DNA of 64,000 nt. Source: Euonymus europaeus (taxonomy: Eukaryota > Streptophyta > Magnoliopsida > Celastrales > Celastraceae). Location: NCBI GenBank assembly GCA_963580455.1, contig OY756958.1, positions 5,902,501 through 5,966,500 on the forward strand. Reading direction: 5' to 3'. The notes below the pieces were generated by a model. The model did no database searches. It was not told the origin of the DNA and worked only from the letters and a program-made list of their open reading frames with translations. This document shows positions 1 to 10,135 of this stretch, one piece after another. Numbering within the stretch: the first letter of the stretch is position 1; every line of letters begins with the position of its first letter. Made by a program: the position numbers and the translations under genes.

Positions 1-280
1 GAGATGTTTGAGTGCTAATGTTGTTTAAGTTTGGTTGGATTTTTTTTTTAACTTTCGGTTTTAGCTTAAATAATCGAGTTATGGATGTTTTATTTGTCGA
101 TTTGGATTTGATTTTATTGGGTTTGAGCTTGAATATTTTGGGTATGGATGTTTGAGTATCTGTTTGTATATGTTTGAGAGTTTATTGGTTTATTTACTTA
201 TTAATATGAATTCAATTGTCAGATATAGATTATTCAGATGCTGACTCAGAAAGAGAAATAATGAATTCTATAGCCTAAGT

Positions 281-535
281 GCAGTTGCTGGTGCGATCTA
301 TTATCAACAGAATAGAGGTTCTGAGTCAATACCTCGTGTCCGATGTAGGACATCTGCGTTACCAGGTGCGCAGTACATGTCAAAGGTGTTGAGGGGAAAA
401 CTAGTTAGGTGCAAAGAGAATGTTCGAATATGGGTGGATATTTTTAGAACTATGTGTTGTGATATGTCTAATAGATACAAGCTCGAAGCATCCCAAAATA
501 TTCAAATCCCGGAGATGTTGATTTCAATTCTTTAG
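281..535 (+). pseudogene. PIF/Harbinger (ALP1-like) transposase N-terminal relic
   Basis: An open stretch of 84 codons ending in TAG at 533-535 has no start codon of its own. It reads YYQQNR, then RTSALPGAQYM, then CCDMSNRYKLE and IQIPEML. From memory, this order (R-T-S-x-L-x-G-x-x-Y, then F/I-x-x-x-C near an R/Y pair, then an I-x-x-E-M-L segment) resembles the region upstream of the DDE nuclease in plant ALP1/HARBI1-like proteins. The downstream nuclease domain is absent, so this is at most a fragment. It could also be a chance similarity, since no search was possible. Confidence 0.35.
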
Positions 536-776
536 TTAGAATAATAAAGTTATCAAAAACCCAATTAATTCTTTTATAATTCAAAGGGTCATATTATTTA
601 TATTTTGAGTAAGATAATAATCCAATCTTACATCTTATGCAGGTTATTTGTAGTAGGTCACCATTGAAGAAATTCAGAAGGAATGTGGAGTTGAAGTTTA
701 ATTTACAAATATTCTGAAAGATATTTGATTTCATGGAAGATAATACAAGAGAATTGTTGTGGAGTTTAGACATGAA

Positions 777-998
777 TTAAGGAGTAAATCTATAGAATAC
801 AAGATAAGAGAGGAAAGAACACAATACAGGAAACAAGAACAACACCCTCCTAGAACTCAAAACAAGCTGATGATTAAGGTTTTGATCAGCTGCAGTTTCT
901 TCAACAATGGTCTCCAATTTCGGTGAGCTTGAACATCTCCTGTAGGCTATGACCTGTGGAGGTGCAACTTCTGCACAATATGTCACGGATCTCGTCAT
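777..998 (-). CDS. Small unknown protein, EVAP-Q family (73 aa or first exon)
   Basis: The ORF runs from ATG at 998 to TAA at 777. Function is not known to me. Residues 9-32 carry EVAPPQ followed, 14 residues later, by KLETIVEE. The protein at 8932-9237 has EVAPSQ and MLDTINEE at exactly the same spacing, so the two look like paralogues and the N-terminal part is probably real protein. The C-terminal part after SSRR is hydrophobic and may be unspliced intron read-through, because AGG|GTGTTG there could be a donor site. A perfect TATA-like string (tataaataca) lies only a few bases before the ATG, too close for a normal leader, so the true start or promoter is uncertain. Confidence 0.4.
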   Translation of the reverse strand: MTRSVTYCAEVAPPQVIAYRRCSSSPKLETIVEETAADQNLNHQLVLSSRRVLFLFPVLCSFLSYLVFYRFTP

Positions 999-1690
999 GT
1001 GTATTTATATTGTTTACTCAAAATTCACAATTAGGTCCCTGTGATTGAGGAAGAAATGTAGCAGAAGAGAAACAGTTTGAGCTCGGTAGCTGATTTGAGT
1101 TTTGAGAATGACGAGATGCACAATTTTATACATGGCCAAGAGGTTATGATTAGAAGAAGAAAAATGGTCAGAAATTGGCTGGCACCTGTTGAACAATCAA
1201 AGGCAGACAAATAGGCCAACATGAGACATTTGAATTAGTCATTCTTAAGATAAAAAAAACAACTAACAATCTTGTTCTTTGACTCCACCGGCATAGAAAG
1301 ACTAAAACCCAACAATCTTAATCTTGAATGGGCCAGGAAGGTGTTCCTAACGCATCAAATATTATTGTGGCCCAATAGGACATGACGGCCCAATACAAAT
1401 ATTAATCCCATGAGGTTCGTTTTTCATAAGAATTATTCAAAATTATTTCTATTTATATTGGTATAATTAAGTAAATTTATTCACTTGATTTTTATGTAAT
1501 AGAGGTGAGACCTGAACATTAACAGGACAAGTCAATATCCATTCCCACCTCCTTCGCCCAATACAATTGTCATCATTAGTTGGTGTTGCAGCTTCTACTG
1601 GATCTCCCAATACTGGATCTCCCAAACATGTTAAAATTAATTTTATTAGCAAATTGCTTTGGTGTATGATTAGATGGAAGATTTAGGATC
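999..1690. other. Intergenic, nothing recognised
   Basis: AT-rich DNA with only short ORFs that show no recognisable protein pattern. It ends at the CGTTT target site of the Copia element. Confidence 0.5.
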
Positions 1691-1695
1691 CGTTT

Positions 1696-1995
1696 TGTTA
1701 GAGTTTGTGACCCGAATTTAATTTGGTTTTATTCCAAAAGTTCGCAGGTGCGACAAATTTGGAAGAATATATTTTTGATTTTTTTGGGGTCTTTTCTGAT
1801 TCTTTTTATGATTAGGGTTTCGGCTATTATTTATTTTTTGTAAAGCCGTCACTCAAATAATCTCTTGTACCTATTTTTCTCCACATAGTGAAACTCTCTC
1901 TCTGCCCGTGGTTTTTCCCTTTAAGGGTTTTCCACGTAAATCGTTGTATTTTTGTTTCATTATTGTTGTCTCTTTGATTCGAATCCATTGTTACA
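1696..1995 (+). repeat. 5' LTR of Copia element 1
   Basis: 300 bp, starting TGTTAGAG and ending TTACA. It matches 6068-6369 end to end with scattered substitutions. It contains a pyrimidine-rich CTCTCTCTC stretch and the CTTGTACC region that is probably near the transcript start or end. Confidence 0.95.
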
Positions 1996-1998
1996 AAT

Positions 1999-2010
1999 TG
2001 GTATCGAAGC
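1999..2010 (+). other. Primer binding site, Copia element 1
   Basis: TGGTATCGAAGC, three bases after the 5' LTR. It resembles the TGGTATCAGAGC typical of Copia elements primed by initiator methionine tRNA. Confidence 0.8.
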
Positions 2011-2024
2011 GGGTTCGATTTGGA

Positions 2025-2880
2025 ATGACAACAATGAACTATGATCTTCCGCTGCTTGATCGTGACACAAGATTTACGCTATGGCAGCTTAAGATGCGAG
2101 TTGTCTTTGCGTAGATGGATCTTGATGATACACTGCTAGGATTTGATAAGATGCCGAAATCTTGGATACTAGAAGAAAAATTATTGAAGAACAAGAAGGC
2201 TCTAACCCAGATTCAACTTCATCTGTCGAACCAGATATTACAGGATGTTCTGAAGGAGAAGACGACTGCTGATTTTTGGAAGAAATTGGAACAATTGTGT
2301 ATGACAAAAACCTTGACCAATAAGTTGCATCTGAAACAACGTTTATATTCTCATAAGCTTACAAAAGGTGGATCTGTACAAGATCATCTAACGATCTTTA
2401 AGGAGATTATTGCTGATTTAGAGGCTATGGAGGTTAAGTACGAAGAAGAAGATTTAGGGTTAATCCTATTGTGTTCGCTGCCTTCTTCGTATGTAACTTT
2501 TCGAGATACTATTATGTATAGTCGTGAAACTCTTAATGTTGAGGTTGTTTATGATGCTCTATCTTCTAAGGAAAGGATGAAACAACTGGTTGGTGGTTCT
2601 GAAACTCTGGCAAAGGGTCTTATTATTTGAGGCAGAAATCAGGAAAGAAATTCTGGTTTTGAAAGCAGAGGCAGATCAAAGTCCAAAAATAAAGATAACA
2701 TCTGCAACTATTGTAAGAAAAAAGGGCACATCAAAGTTGATTGTTATAAGTTGTAGAATAAGAACAAGAAGAAGGGCGATGCCAATTCAAAGGGTAAACA
2801 ACCCAAAAATTCTAGTGAAGCAGATGTTGCAGAGACTGAATATAGTGATGGTGATCTCTTGGTTGCCTCTGATGTTGACC
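2025..2880 (+). pseudogene. gag region of Copia element 1 (broken)
   Basis: The capsid-like reading frame starts at ATG 2025. It has stops at 2112 (TAG), 2628 (TGA) and 2754 (TAG). The middle section 2115-2630 is open for 171 codons and is the UBN2-type gag domain of Copia elements. After the second stop the frame encodes a nucleic-acid-binding CCHC knuckle (C-N-Y-C, K-G-H, D-C) at about 2700-2750. A frameshift near 2880 moves the protease into another frame. Two of the three stops (TAG at 2112 and TGA at 2628) look like CAG to TAG and CGA to TGA, as expected from decay of methylated cytosines. Confidence 0.85.
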
Positions 2881-2884
2881 CAAA

Positions 2885-4348
2885 AACAGGGTGATGATTG
2901 GATTCTTGATTCTGGTTGCACGTTTCATATGTGTCCTAATCGGGATTGTTTTTCAACATATGAAAATGTGACAAAGGGTGTTGTTTTGATGAAAAATAAT
3001 GCGGCTTGCAAAATTGCTGGAATTGATCTGTCGAAATTAAGATATTTGATGGCGTGGTTGGAACGCTTAGTGATGTTCGTCATGTTCCAGATTTGAAAAG
3101 AAATCTGGTTTCTTTGAATACTCTTGATCTAAAAGGGTACAAGTACATGGGTGAAGGTGGAGTTTTGAAGATTAGCAAAGGTGTTTTAGTTGTGATGAAA
3201 GGGCAAAGAAAAGCTACCAACTTATATGTTTTGCAAGGCTCTACAATTGTTGGCGACGCAGGGATATCTACTCCTTCTTTGACAAATGGTGAAGTTACTA
3301 AACTTTGGCATATGCGTCTGGGGCATATGAGTGTAAATGGAATTACTGAATTGAGCAAAAGAGGACTTCTTGATGGGCAGAATATTAGCAACTTGCAATT
3401 TTGTGAGCATTGTGTGTTTGGGAAGCAGAAAAGAGTCAGATTTAGTAAAGGCACACATAATACGAAGGGCACTCTTGATTATATTCATTCTGACCTTTGG
3501 GGACCAGCCAGAGTATCTTCCAAGGGTGGTGCTAGTTATATGCTGACAATTATTGATGATTTTTCCAGAAAAGTATGAGTATTCTTTTTGAAACACAAGA
3601 GTGATGTGTTTCACACTTTTAAGGATTGGAAGACCATGATTGAAAAATAGACAGGGAAGCAGGTGAAGTGTCTCCGCACAAATAACGGTTTGGAGTTTTG
3701 TTCAAATGAATTTAATGACTTTTGTAAGACAGAAGGCATTGTGAGGCACTTGACAGTTCCGGGTACTCCACAGCAGAATGGCGTAGCAGAGCGTATGAAT
3801 AGAACTTTGATGGAAAAAATACGTTGTATGCTGTCCAATGCTAAATTACCTAAGTCTTTTTGGGCAGAAGATGTTTCTACAGCTTGTTATCTTGTAAATC
3901 GCTCTCCATCAACTGCTATTGACAAGAAAACTCCGCAGGAGGTATGGTCGGGTACTCTTGCGAATTATTCTGATTTAAAGATGTTTGGATGTTCTGCTTA
4001 TGCTCATGTAGATAATGGAAAGTTGGAATCAAGATCTTTAAACTGTGTGTTTCTTGGCTACATGTCTGGAGTAAAAGGGTATAAGTTATGGTGTCCAGAA
4101 ATTGGGAAATTATCATTAGTAGAAACATTATTTTTGATGAGTCTGCTATGCTTCATGATCAAATTTCTACAAACTCTTGTGATAAAGAACAACAAAAATC
4201 AGCTACGCGGGTGGAGATTCTCATTGAGTCTGATCCTCTACCTCAGACTACATCTCAGTGCAGTTCAGAGCCACAGACTGGTGTTCAAGTATCACCACAA
4301 CATTCAATTGCTAAAGATAGACCTAGAAGGGAGATTAGACTCCCATAG
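2885..4348 (+). pseudogene. Protease and integrase region of Copia element 1 (broken)
   Basis: The aspartic protease motif [13 protein letters not shown] is at about 2895-2935. A frameshift near 3020-3050 follows. The pre-integrase zinc finger (LWHMRLGHMS, then FCEHCVFGK) is at 3300-3430. The integrase core starts at HSDLWGP (about 3487) and continues to NGVAERMNR (about 3779). Stops lie at 3576 (TGA in place of a Trp codon) and 3648 (TAG). The second catalytic aspartate is changed to asparagine (RTNNG, about 3675), so the enzyme would be dead even without the stops. Another frameshift sits near 4100, and TAG at 4346 separates this part from the reverse transcriptase. Confidence 0.85.
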
Positions 4349-5974
4349 ATATATGTTGAGGTAGATTTGGTTACTTATGCTCTAAACGTAGCAGAAGATA
4401 TTGACACTAGTGAAGAACCTTCTACATATTCTAAGGCTGTTAATTGTAGAGATTCTAGCAAGTGGATACTTGCCATGGAGGAGGAGATGGAATCACTTTA
4501 TAAGAATGACACGTGGCAATTGGAGAAGCTTCCTAAAGGAAAGAAGGTTGTTCGTTGTAGATGGGTGTTCAAAATGAAAGAAGGAATACCAGGAGTTGAA
4601 GAACCTAGATTCAAAGCGAGGTTAGTAGCAAAATGCTATAATCAGATTCCAGGTATTCATTTTACAGATGTGTTTTCACCAGTTTTAAAGCATAGTTCGA
4701 TTCGAGCTTTGCTAGGTATTGTTGCTCTGCATGATTTTGAACTTGAGCAACTAGATGTGAAAATAGCATTCTTGCATGGAGAACTTGAGGAGGGCATCTT
4801 TATGCAGCAGCCAGAGGGTTTTGAAGTTTCAGGTAAAGAAGACTATGTGTGTTTGCTAAGAAAGTCTCTTTATGGTTTGAAACAATCTCCGCGACAATGG
4901 TATAAGAGGTTTGACTCTTTCATGACTAGTCATGATTTTATGAGAAGTGACCATGACAGTTGTGTCTATTTCAAGAAGAGTGATAATGGGTCACTTGTGT
5001 ATCTTCTGTTATACGTTGATGATATGTTGATAGCAGCCAAGGATAAAGAAGAAATAAGAAAAGTGAAGGTTGAGCATAGTCAGGAGTTTGAGATGAAAGA
5101 TTTAGGAGCTGCAAAGAAGATTCTTGGCATGGAGATTCAGAGAGATAGAAAGGCGAAGAAATTGTATCTTAGTCAAAAGGGATACATTCAGAAGGTACTA
5201 CAAAGGTTCAATATGCAAAATGCTAAATCGGTTAGTACTCCATTAGCAGCTCATTTTAAGCTTTCATCTGATTTATCTCCACAATCAGCTAATGATATTG
5301 AGTATATGTCTCGAGTTCCATACACTAGTGCAGTTGGCTCTCTTATGTATGCAATAATTTGCACACGTCCAGATTTATCATATGCAGTTAGCATGGTTAG
5401 TAGATACATGGCAAATCCAGGAAGAGGACATTGGAAAGCTGTTCAGTGGATTCTTAGATATTTGTGTGGCACTAGTGATGTTTGTTTGCAGTTTGGGAGG
5501 ACTAGAGATGGAGTTATTGGTTATGTTGATTCTGATTATGCTGGACATTTAGATAGAAGAAGATCGCTCATTGGGTATGTCCTTACTCTTGAAGGGTGTG
5601 CTATCAGTTGGAAGGCGGTTTTACAGACAACAGTTGCTTTGTCTACCACCGAGGCTGAATACATGGCGATTACAGCAGCTTGTAAAGAAGCTATGTGGTT
5701 AAAGGGGCTATTCTATGAAATTAGTGAAGACTTGGAAGTTTCCGCACTTTTCAGTGATAGTCAGAGTGCTATTTATCTTACTCAAGATAATTTGTATCAT
5801 GAAAGGACAAAACACATTCAGATTCGCTATCATTATGCACGTACTGTTGTTGCTAGTGGTGACATTGTTGTGAGAAAAGTTAGCACTCATGATAATCCTG
5901 CTGATATGATGACTAAATCAGTTCCTAAAGCCAAGTTTGAGCATTGCTTAAACTTGGTTGGTGTTTCAGTTTAA
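4349..5974 (+). pseudogene. Reverse transcriptase-RNase H of Copia element 1
   Basis: Open for over 535 codons, this is the best preserved part. The RT has WVFKMK and ARLVAK, then the [10 protein letters not shown] motif and the catalytic YVDDM (about 5013-5027). RNase H follows with [15 protein letters not shown] and [16 protein letters not shown] usual aspartate after DSDYAG is His (GHLDRRRS). The frame ends at TAA 5972-5974, about 95 bp before the 3' LTR. It is cut off from a start codon by the TAG at 4346 and therefore is not expected to be made. Confidence 0.9.
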
Positions 5975-6057
5975 TACTTACCCTTCTTGGGGTTGTGGAA
6001 GAGTGGAGAGTTTGTTGATGATGACTGATGTTTTCATTCTATGTGCAATTCGAGTCA

Positions 6058-6067
6058 AGGAGGAGAT
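6058..6067 (+). other. Polypurine tract, Copia element 1
   Basis: AAGGAGGAGA-type purine run directly before the TGTTAG of the 3' LTR; it would prime plus-strand DNA synthesis. Confidence 0.75.
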
Positions 6068-6369
6068 TGTTAGAGTTTGTGACCCGAATTTAATTTGGTT
6101 TTATTCCAAAAATTCGCAGGTGCGACAAATTTGGAAGAAGAATTTTTTTGAATTTTTTTGGGTCTTTTCTGATTCCTTTTATGATTAGGGTTTCGGCTAT
6201 TATTTATTCGTGGTAAAACCGTCACTCAAATAATCTCTTGTACCTGTTTTTCTTCACATAGTGAAACTCTCTCTCTGCCCGTAGTTTTTTCCCTTTAAGG
6301 GTTTTCCACGTAAATCGTTGTGTTCTTATTTCATTATTGTTGTCTCTTTGGTTCGAATCCATTGTTACA
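6068..6369 (+). repeat. 3' LTR of Copia element 1
   Basis: 302 bp, TGTTAG to TTACA, collinear with 1696-1995. It is followed by the CGTTT duplicate. Confidence 0.95.
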
Positions 6370-6374
6370 CGTTT

Positions 6375-7428
6375 GTTTCACAATTGTATTTCACAGCTTT
6401 ACGATGTCAAAAATATTGTGCTTAAAACTATGAAAAATGTTGTGTAAAAAACTATGCGACTCATAACTTTAAACTGTATAAAATGTTGTGAGATATTTAA
6501 TTCATTTTTTCATTAGATTAATTTTGTAGATAAAATTACAAAAAAAAATGTATTACAATAAAAAGTCATGGAAAACTTTTAAGATACAAGGGATAATTAT
6601 GTAATATGACTAATATACTGTGAGTCTCACAACTTTAAGTAGTGAAAAATTATGAGATAATAACATTTCATTTTGCACAGCTTAAAACTATTGGATCACA
6701 GTATTAAATTGTCAATAAAATATAATATTTGATTGACATAACCTTTTATACGAATTAACAATTTTAAACTGTACGAAAAGTAAAACAAACGAGGTCTTAA
6801 TACTGTTGATTGATAGGGTTACAGAAAATGGCGATGGTAGTAGATCAAGAGATTAGGTGTAGTGCTCTTTAAATTAAAATCCAAGATTTGGAGCTATACT
6901 ACCTTTGTTCGTACTGTCAAGTTATTGTCAAATTGTTGAAAGGACGGCTGCACCAATATTCCTACAATACCTCTCTGTCAACTCTCAAGTTGCAGTATTT
7001 CAAATTGATTTGAAATACTATTGGCTTGCGCGAACTGATCAGTGTGGACCTTGACATTTATGAGTACTGCAACTGTTCATGCCTTGGATAAGAGGCTTTT
7101 CAGACATACCAACAGTCATTCTAGAGAGAGAGAGAGAGGGTTGTACAAGCTAGACTGCTAGTTAATTAAACCTAGTTTCTTTTAATCATGTTTGAGAATG
7201 TAACATATTAATTAATGCACTATTATCTATGGTCAATTTGTGTTTTAAGTCAAGGACTATGAACGATGCATTATGTTGGTGCATCAAAAAGTTTCAAAAA
7301 AAAAATCATAGATGTGCACTAAAAGCATAATAAATCTAACATTATTTTTTTTTTGGTTCTGAAAAAAAATTATTATGATCAAGCATGAAAATCATAAACC
7401 GCAATATATAAATTTAAAATATTCGATA

Positions 7429-7467
<39 letters not shown>

Positions 7468-8790
7468 TCAATACAGCTTTAGATTCGTTATTTTAATCCA
7501 TGAATTTTCTAAAATTTTCCATAACTTTTTGGTGCACCGATAATAGAACTCCCCGGATCCCCCTAGCATGGCATTTTCTAGGCAATTTCATGGTCTCTCA
7601 ACATCAATCAACTCACAGAATATAAGAAACAAATATAGTGAACCATAGCAATCCCAAATTAGTGGAACACAATGTTATGTTCGAGTCTCATCTTCTATCA
7701 ATTTAAGTGAGATTAATCACCATTATAGTAAGAGTTGTAAAATGGAGATGACTATCTCTCTTTGTTTAGCCCACCAGGCCATGAATTTCCGTGTTTGTGT
7801 TGAGTATTCACTCTCCTTGATATATATATAAAAAAAGAGTCATGTTCTAGTGTTATGAGTGTCAATATACTTCCTAATTCTAGAGTGGCTTCCTAATATA
7901 CAGTGTCCAAATTATCTATCGGTCCAGAATCAATCGACAACTCACAAAATTAAGTTATTTTTGGCTGCTAATAACCTCTTCAGGAAATTGATCTATAACT
8001 GTATAAGATTACTAGTCTATCATAGCAAATAGGGGTGTAAACGAGCATAGTTGCATCGAGCTTCTCCAAATTGTCCTTGACTAACATAATAAATAAACCC
8101 TATAATGAAACTCTAACTAAGCTTGTTTATTAAAACAAATCTTAAATTCTAAACCCTAAATTGAGCTTCTAGAAAGAGAAATCTCTAATAAAGAGTCTTT
8201 ATAAATGAATCAAGCCCAAGTTCAGCCGTATAAGGCCGCCCAGACCTAAAGCGGCCTGTGTTATCATGGAAACATCAACTGTGAGTGTGAACCCAAAACA
8301 ATCTACTGTGAAGAATATCACGGAAACAAAACTAGGTCCTACCACATGGCTGGACTCTTTCTTTACGAAAGTTTAGTATGTGAAGAAAATTTATCATTAG
8401 CCATGAAAGTAAGCATCACTGTTGCTTTCAGACCAAACACTTTTTAAGAGTACCCTGTAAACCAGGTAACTAGCAAGTCAGACAACAGTATTTGCATCCC
8501 ACATCTAGCGTGTAAAAGGGCTTCTCCTGGTCAGGCGGTTTAGGCTACGAAAAGTTCAAAAATGGAAGCTATCCAACAAGACAAAAACCATATCTAGATA
8601 GAGATCTTATTTTTCCACAGAAACTATGACACATATATACCAGAAGATGGAACCACAATGGGTTATCTACTGTGTGATTGTATTGGACCAATCAAGCCTG
8701 TGCAATCAATACAAAAAGTGAGTGCCGGGACTAGCTGATAAATACAGTATTTGACTTCAATTACTACTAATCCCTCAATCTACTGGAGCC
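6375..8790. other. Intergenic DNA, mostly unrecognised
   Basis: AT-rich and without a credible ORF. It has a (TA)n microsatellite at about 7433-7463 and a short GA run near 7119. A scrap starting AGGGGTGTAAACGAG near 8031 resembles the ends of hAT-type MITEs but has no matching partner end. Confidence 0.5.
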
Positions 8791-8796
8791 GTCCCC

Positions 8797-8805
8797 TTAT
8801 AAATA
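8797..8805 (+). promoter_or_regulatory. TATA box of the 8932 gene
   Basis: TTATAAATA, 127 bp before the ATG at 8932. A CT-rich leader typical of plant 5' UTRs lies between them. Position and wording fit a plant core promoter. Confidence 0.55.
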
Positions 8806-8931
8806 TCGCTCATAGCTTGTGTTCATCCATAACCCAGCAGTCTCTACTCAGAACTTTATAAGTCTTTCTCCTTCTTGGGTTTCCTTCTGTTTTTTAACAT
8901 TTTTCCAAAAAATTATCAAGGAAAGAGTAAA

Positions 8932-9237
8932 ATGGCGACTTCGCGCATAGCAAGGTTCATTACAGAGGTCGCTCCATCACAATATGTTACTGTGATGAGG
9001 AGCAGGGCCTCTAAAATGTTAGATACAATCAATGAGGAGGATAGAGACGTTGGTACTTGCGGAAATGATAGCCTAGCTTCATCTCCTAAATCACCTTCTT
9101 CCCTTTCTCCTTCCTCATCTGCCAGTGCTAGTACTAATGCTATTACTTCCGCTGCTGCCGGCAGCCCAGGTGGTGCAAGCCACTCCAGGTACTTCTTCAA
9201 AGACGTCCAAGCTTCCTTCTCCATCTTTAAAAGCTAA
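8932..9237 (+). CDS. Small unknown protein, EVAP-Q family (101 aa)
   Basis: ATG at 8932 is chosen because it follows a TATA box and a clean leader; the longer open frame upstream begins at TTG. The N-terminus has SRIARFITEVAPSQ and MLDTINEE. The middle (about residues 45-80) is a Ser/Ala-rich low-complexity stretch, and the end reads RYFFKDVQASFSIFKS. I recall plant families of small uncharacterised proteins with this N-terminal pattern but cannot name a function. No transmembrane segment or signal peptide is seen. The ORF at 777-998 shares the N-terminal motif. A second frame (9125-9424) stays open past the stop, so an alternative 3' exon is possible. Confidence 0.65.
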   Translation: MATSRIARFITEVAPSQYVTVMRSRASKMLDTINEEDRDVGTCGNDSLASSPKSPSSLSPSSSASASTNAITSAAAGSPGGASHSRYFFKDVQASFSIFKS

Positions 9238-9943
9238 AAGCCCTGCATGTAAGTTGCGAATTTCAACTCAGGAAATTGAGGAGCCTCCTCCAGCATATAT
9301 ATCCAAGATGCAGCAGTTCTGTTTTTGTTCTACTTTCTCCCCCCTCTCTCTCTCCCCCACTTTTTCAGTGAGTCTGTACAAGGTTTTTGAACAGGAAACT
9401 GAGAGATGGAAGGAGAGAGTATGATGTTACCTCGTGCATTTGTGCAAAACCAATAAATTGAAAGATGGCTATTTTACATTGCCATATTTCACCATCAAGT
9501 CTATCTTGTATATTAAACAGCTGAAATGAGCACCGCGGAGGATTGGGTGATTCTGAACAATTCAATGCATAGATAATCCTGAGCACTGAGTATTTGTAAC
9601 AGCCAACATGTTTTTATGCTCTAGCTGTTTTATTCTACAATAGATAACTATACAAAAGGAAAATTTCTTCTGAAATTCATGTCATACATTGAAAGGTATA
9701 TGTATTGAACCTAGATTTCAAAAGGACGATGAACCATTCAGAAAAGAAAAATCCATTATCCAGAGTGAATGTTGGTATTTTAATCACCCATTTAAGTGTG
9801 CAATCTAGCTATTGTGATCTTGCTAGCCAAGGATAAGCTTAGTAGATCTATATATCAACAGTTGAGGTTTGCTGGAGTTCCATGTCTGGGTTTTGGTTAC
9901 CTTGGAGTGATGCTCAAGAAGGCATGTCATGAAGGCATGGTTA
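9238..9943. other. 3' flank and intergenic DNA
   Basis: Probable 3' UTR of the 8932 gene followed by DNA with no recognised feature up to the Copia LTR. Confidence 0.4.
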
Positions 9944-10095
9944 CCTAGCTGTTTATAAGCTTTTATTATTGTTACCAGCTGTCATGTTATTATTTCGTTC
10001 TATTGTAGGGTCTTTCTATTTGCTTTTGATATATATGGCTTTGCTTGTTTAGCTCTGTATTGTTGTCATTACGAATATATGGAATATTCGTTATA
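9944..10095 (+). repeat. 5' LTR of Copia element 2
   Basis: Matches 14570-14721 with two differences (T/C in the CTTGTT-AGCTC segment and C/T in CATTA-GAAT). Primer site TGGTATCGAAGCC follows at 10123-10135, just before the gag ATG. Confidence 0.88.
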
Positions 10096-10135
10096 GTTGA
10101 GCTCTTCTATCTTTTCTCTTCTTGGTATCGAAGCC

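Larger units (their letters stand above)
1691..6374 (+). mobile_element. Degenerate Tork/Tnt1-like Ty1-Copia retrotransposon with TSD
   Basis: A complete but dead LTR retrotransposon of about 4.7 kb. The 5-bp target duplication CGTTT is perfect (1691-1695 and 6370-6374). Two ~300-bp LTRs flank an interior that starts with an initiator-methionine-tRNA-like primer site and ends with a purine tract. Domains follow the Copia order: gag with a CCHC knuckle, protease, integrase, reverse transcriptase, RNase H. The integrase and RT wording is closest to the Tnt1/Tork lineage as I remember it. Six in-frame stops and about three frameshifts break the polyprotein. The LTRs differ at about 18 positions in 300 bp (~6%), so the insertion is old. 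Confidence 0.95.
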
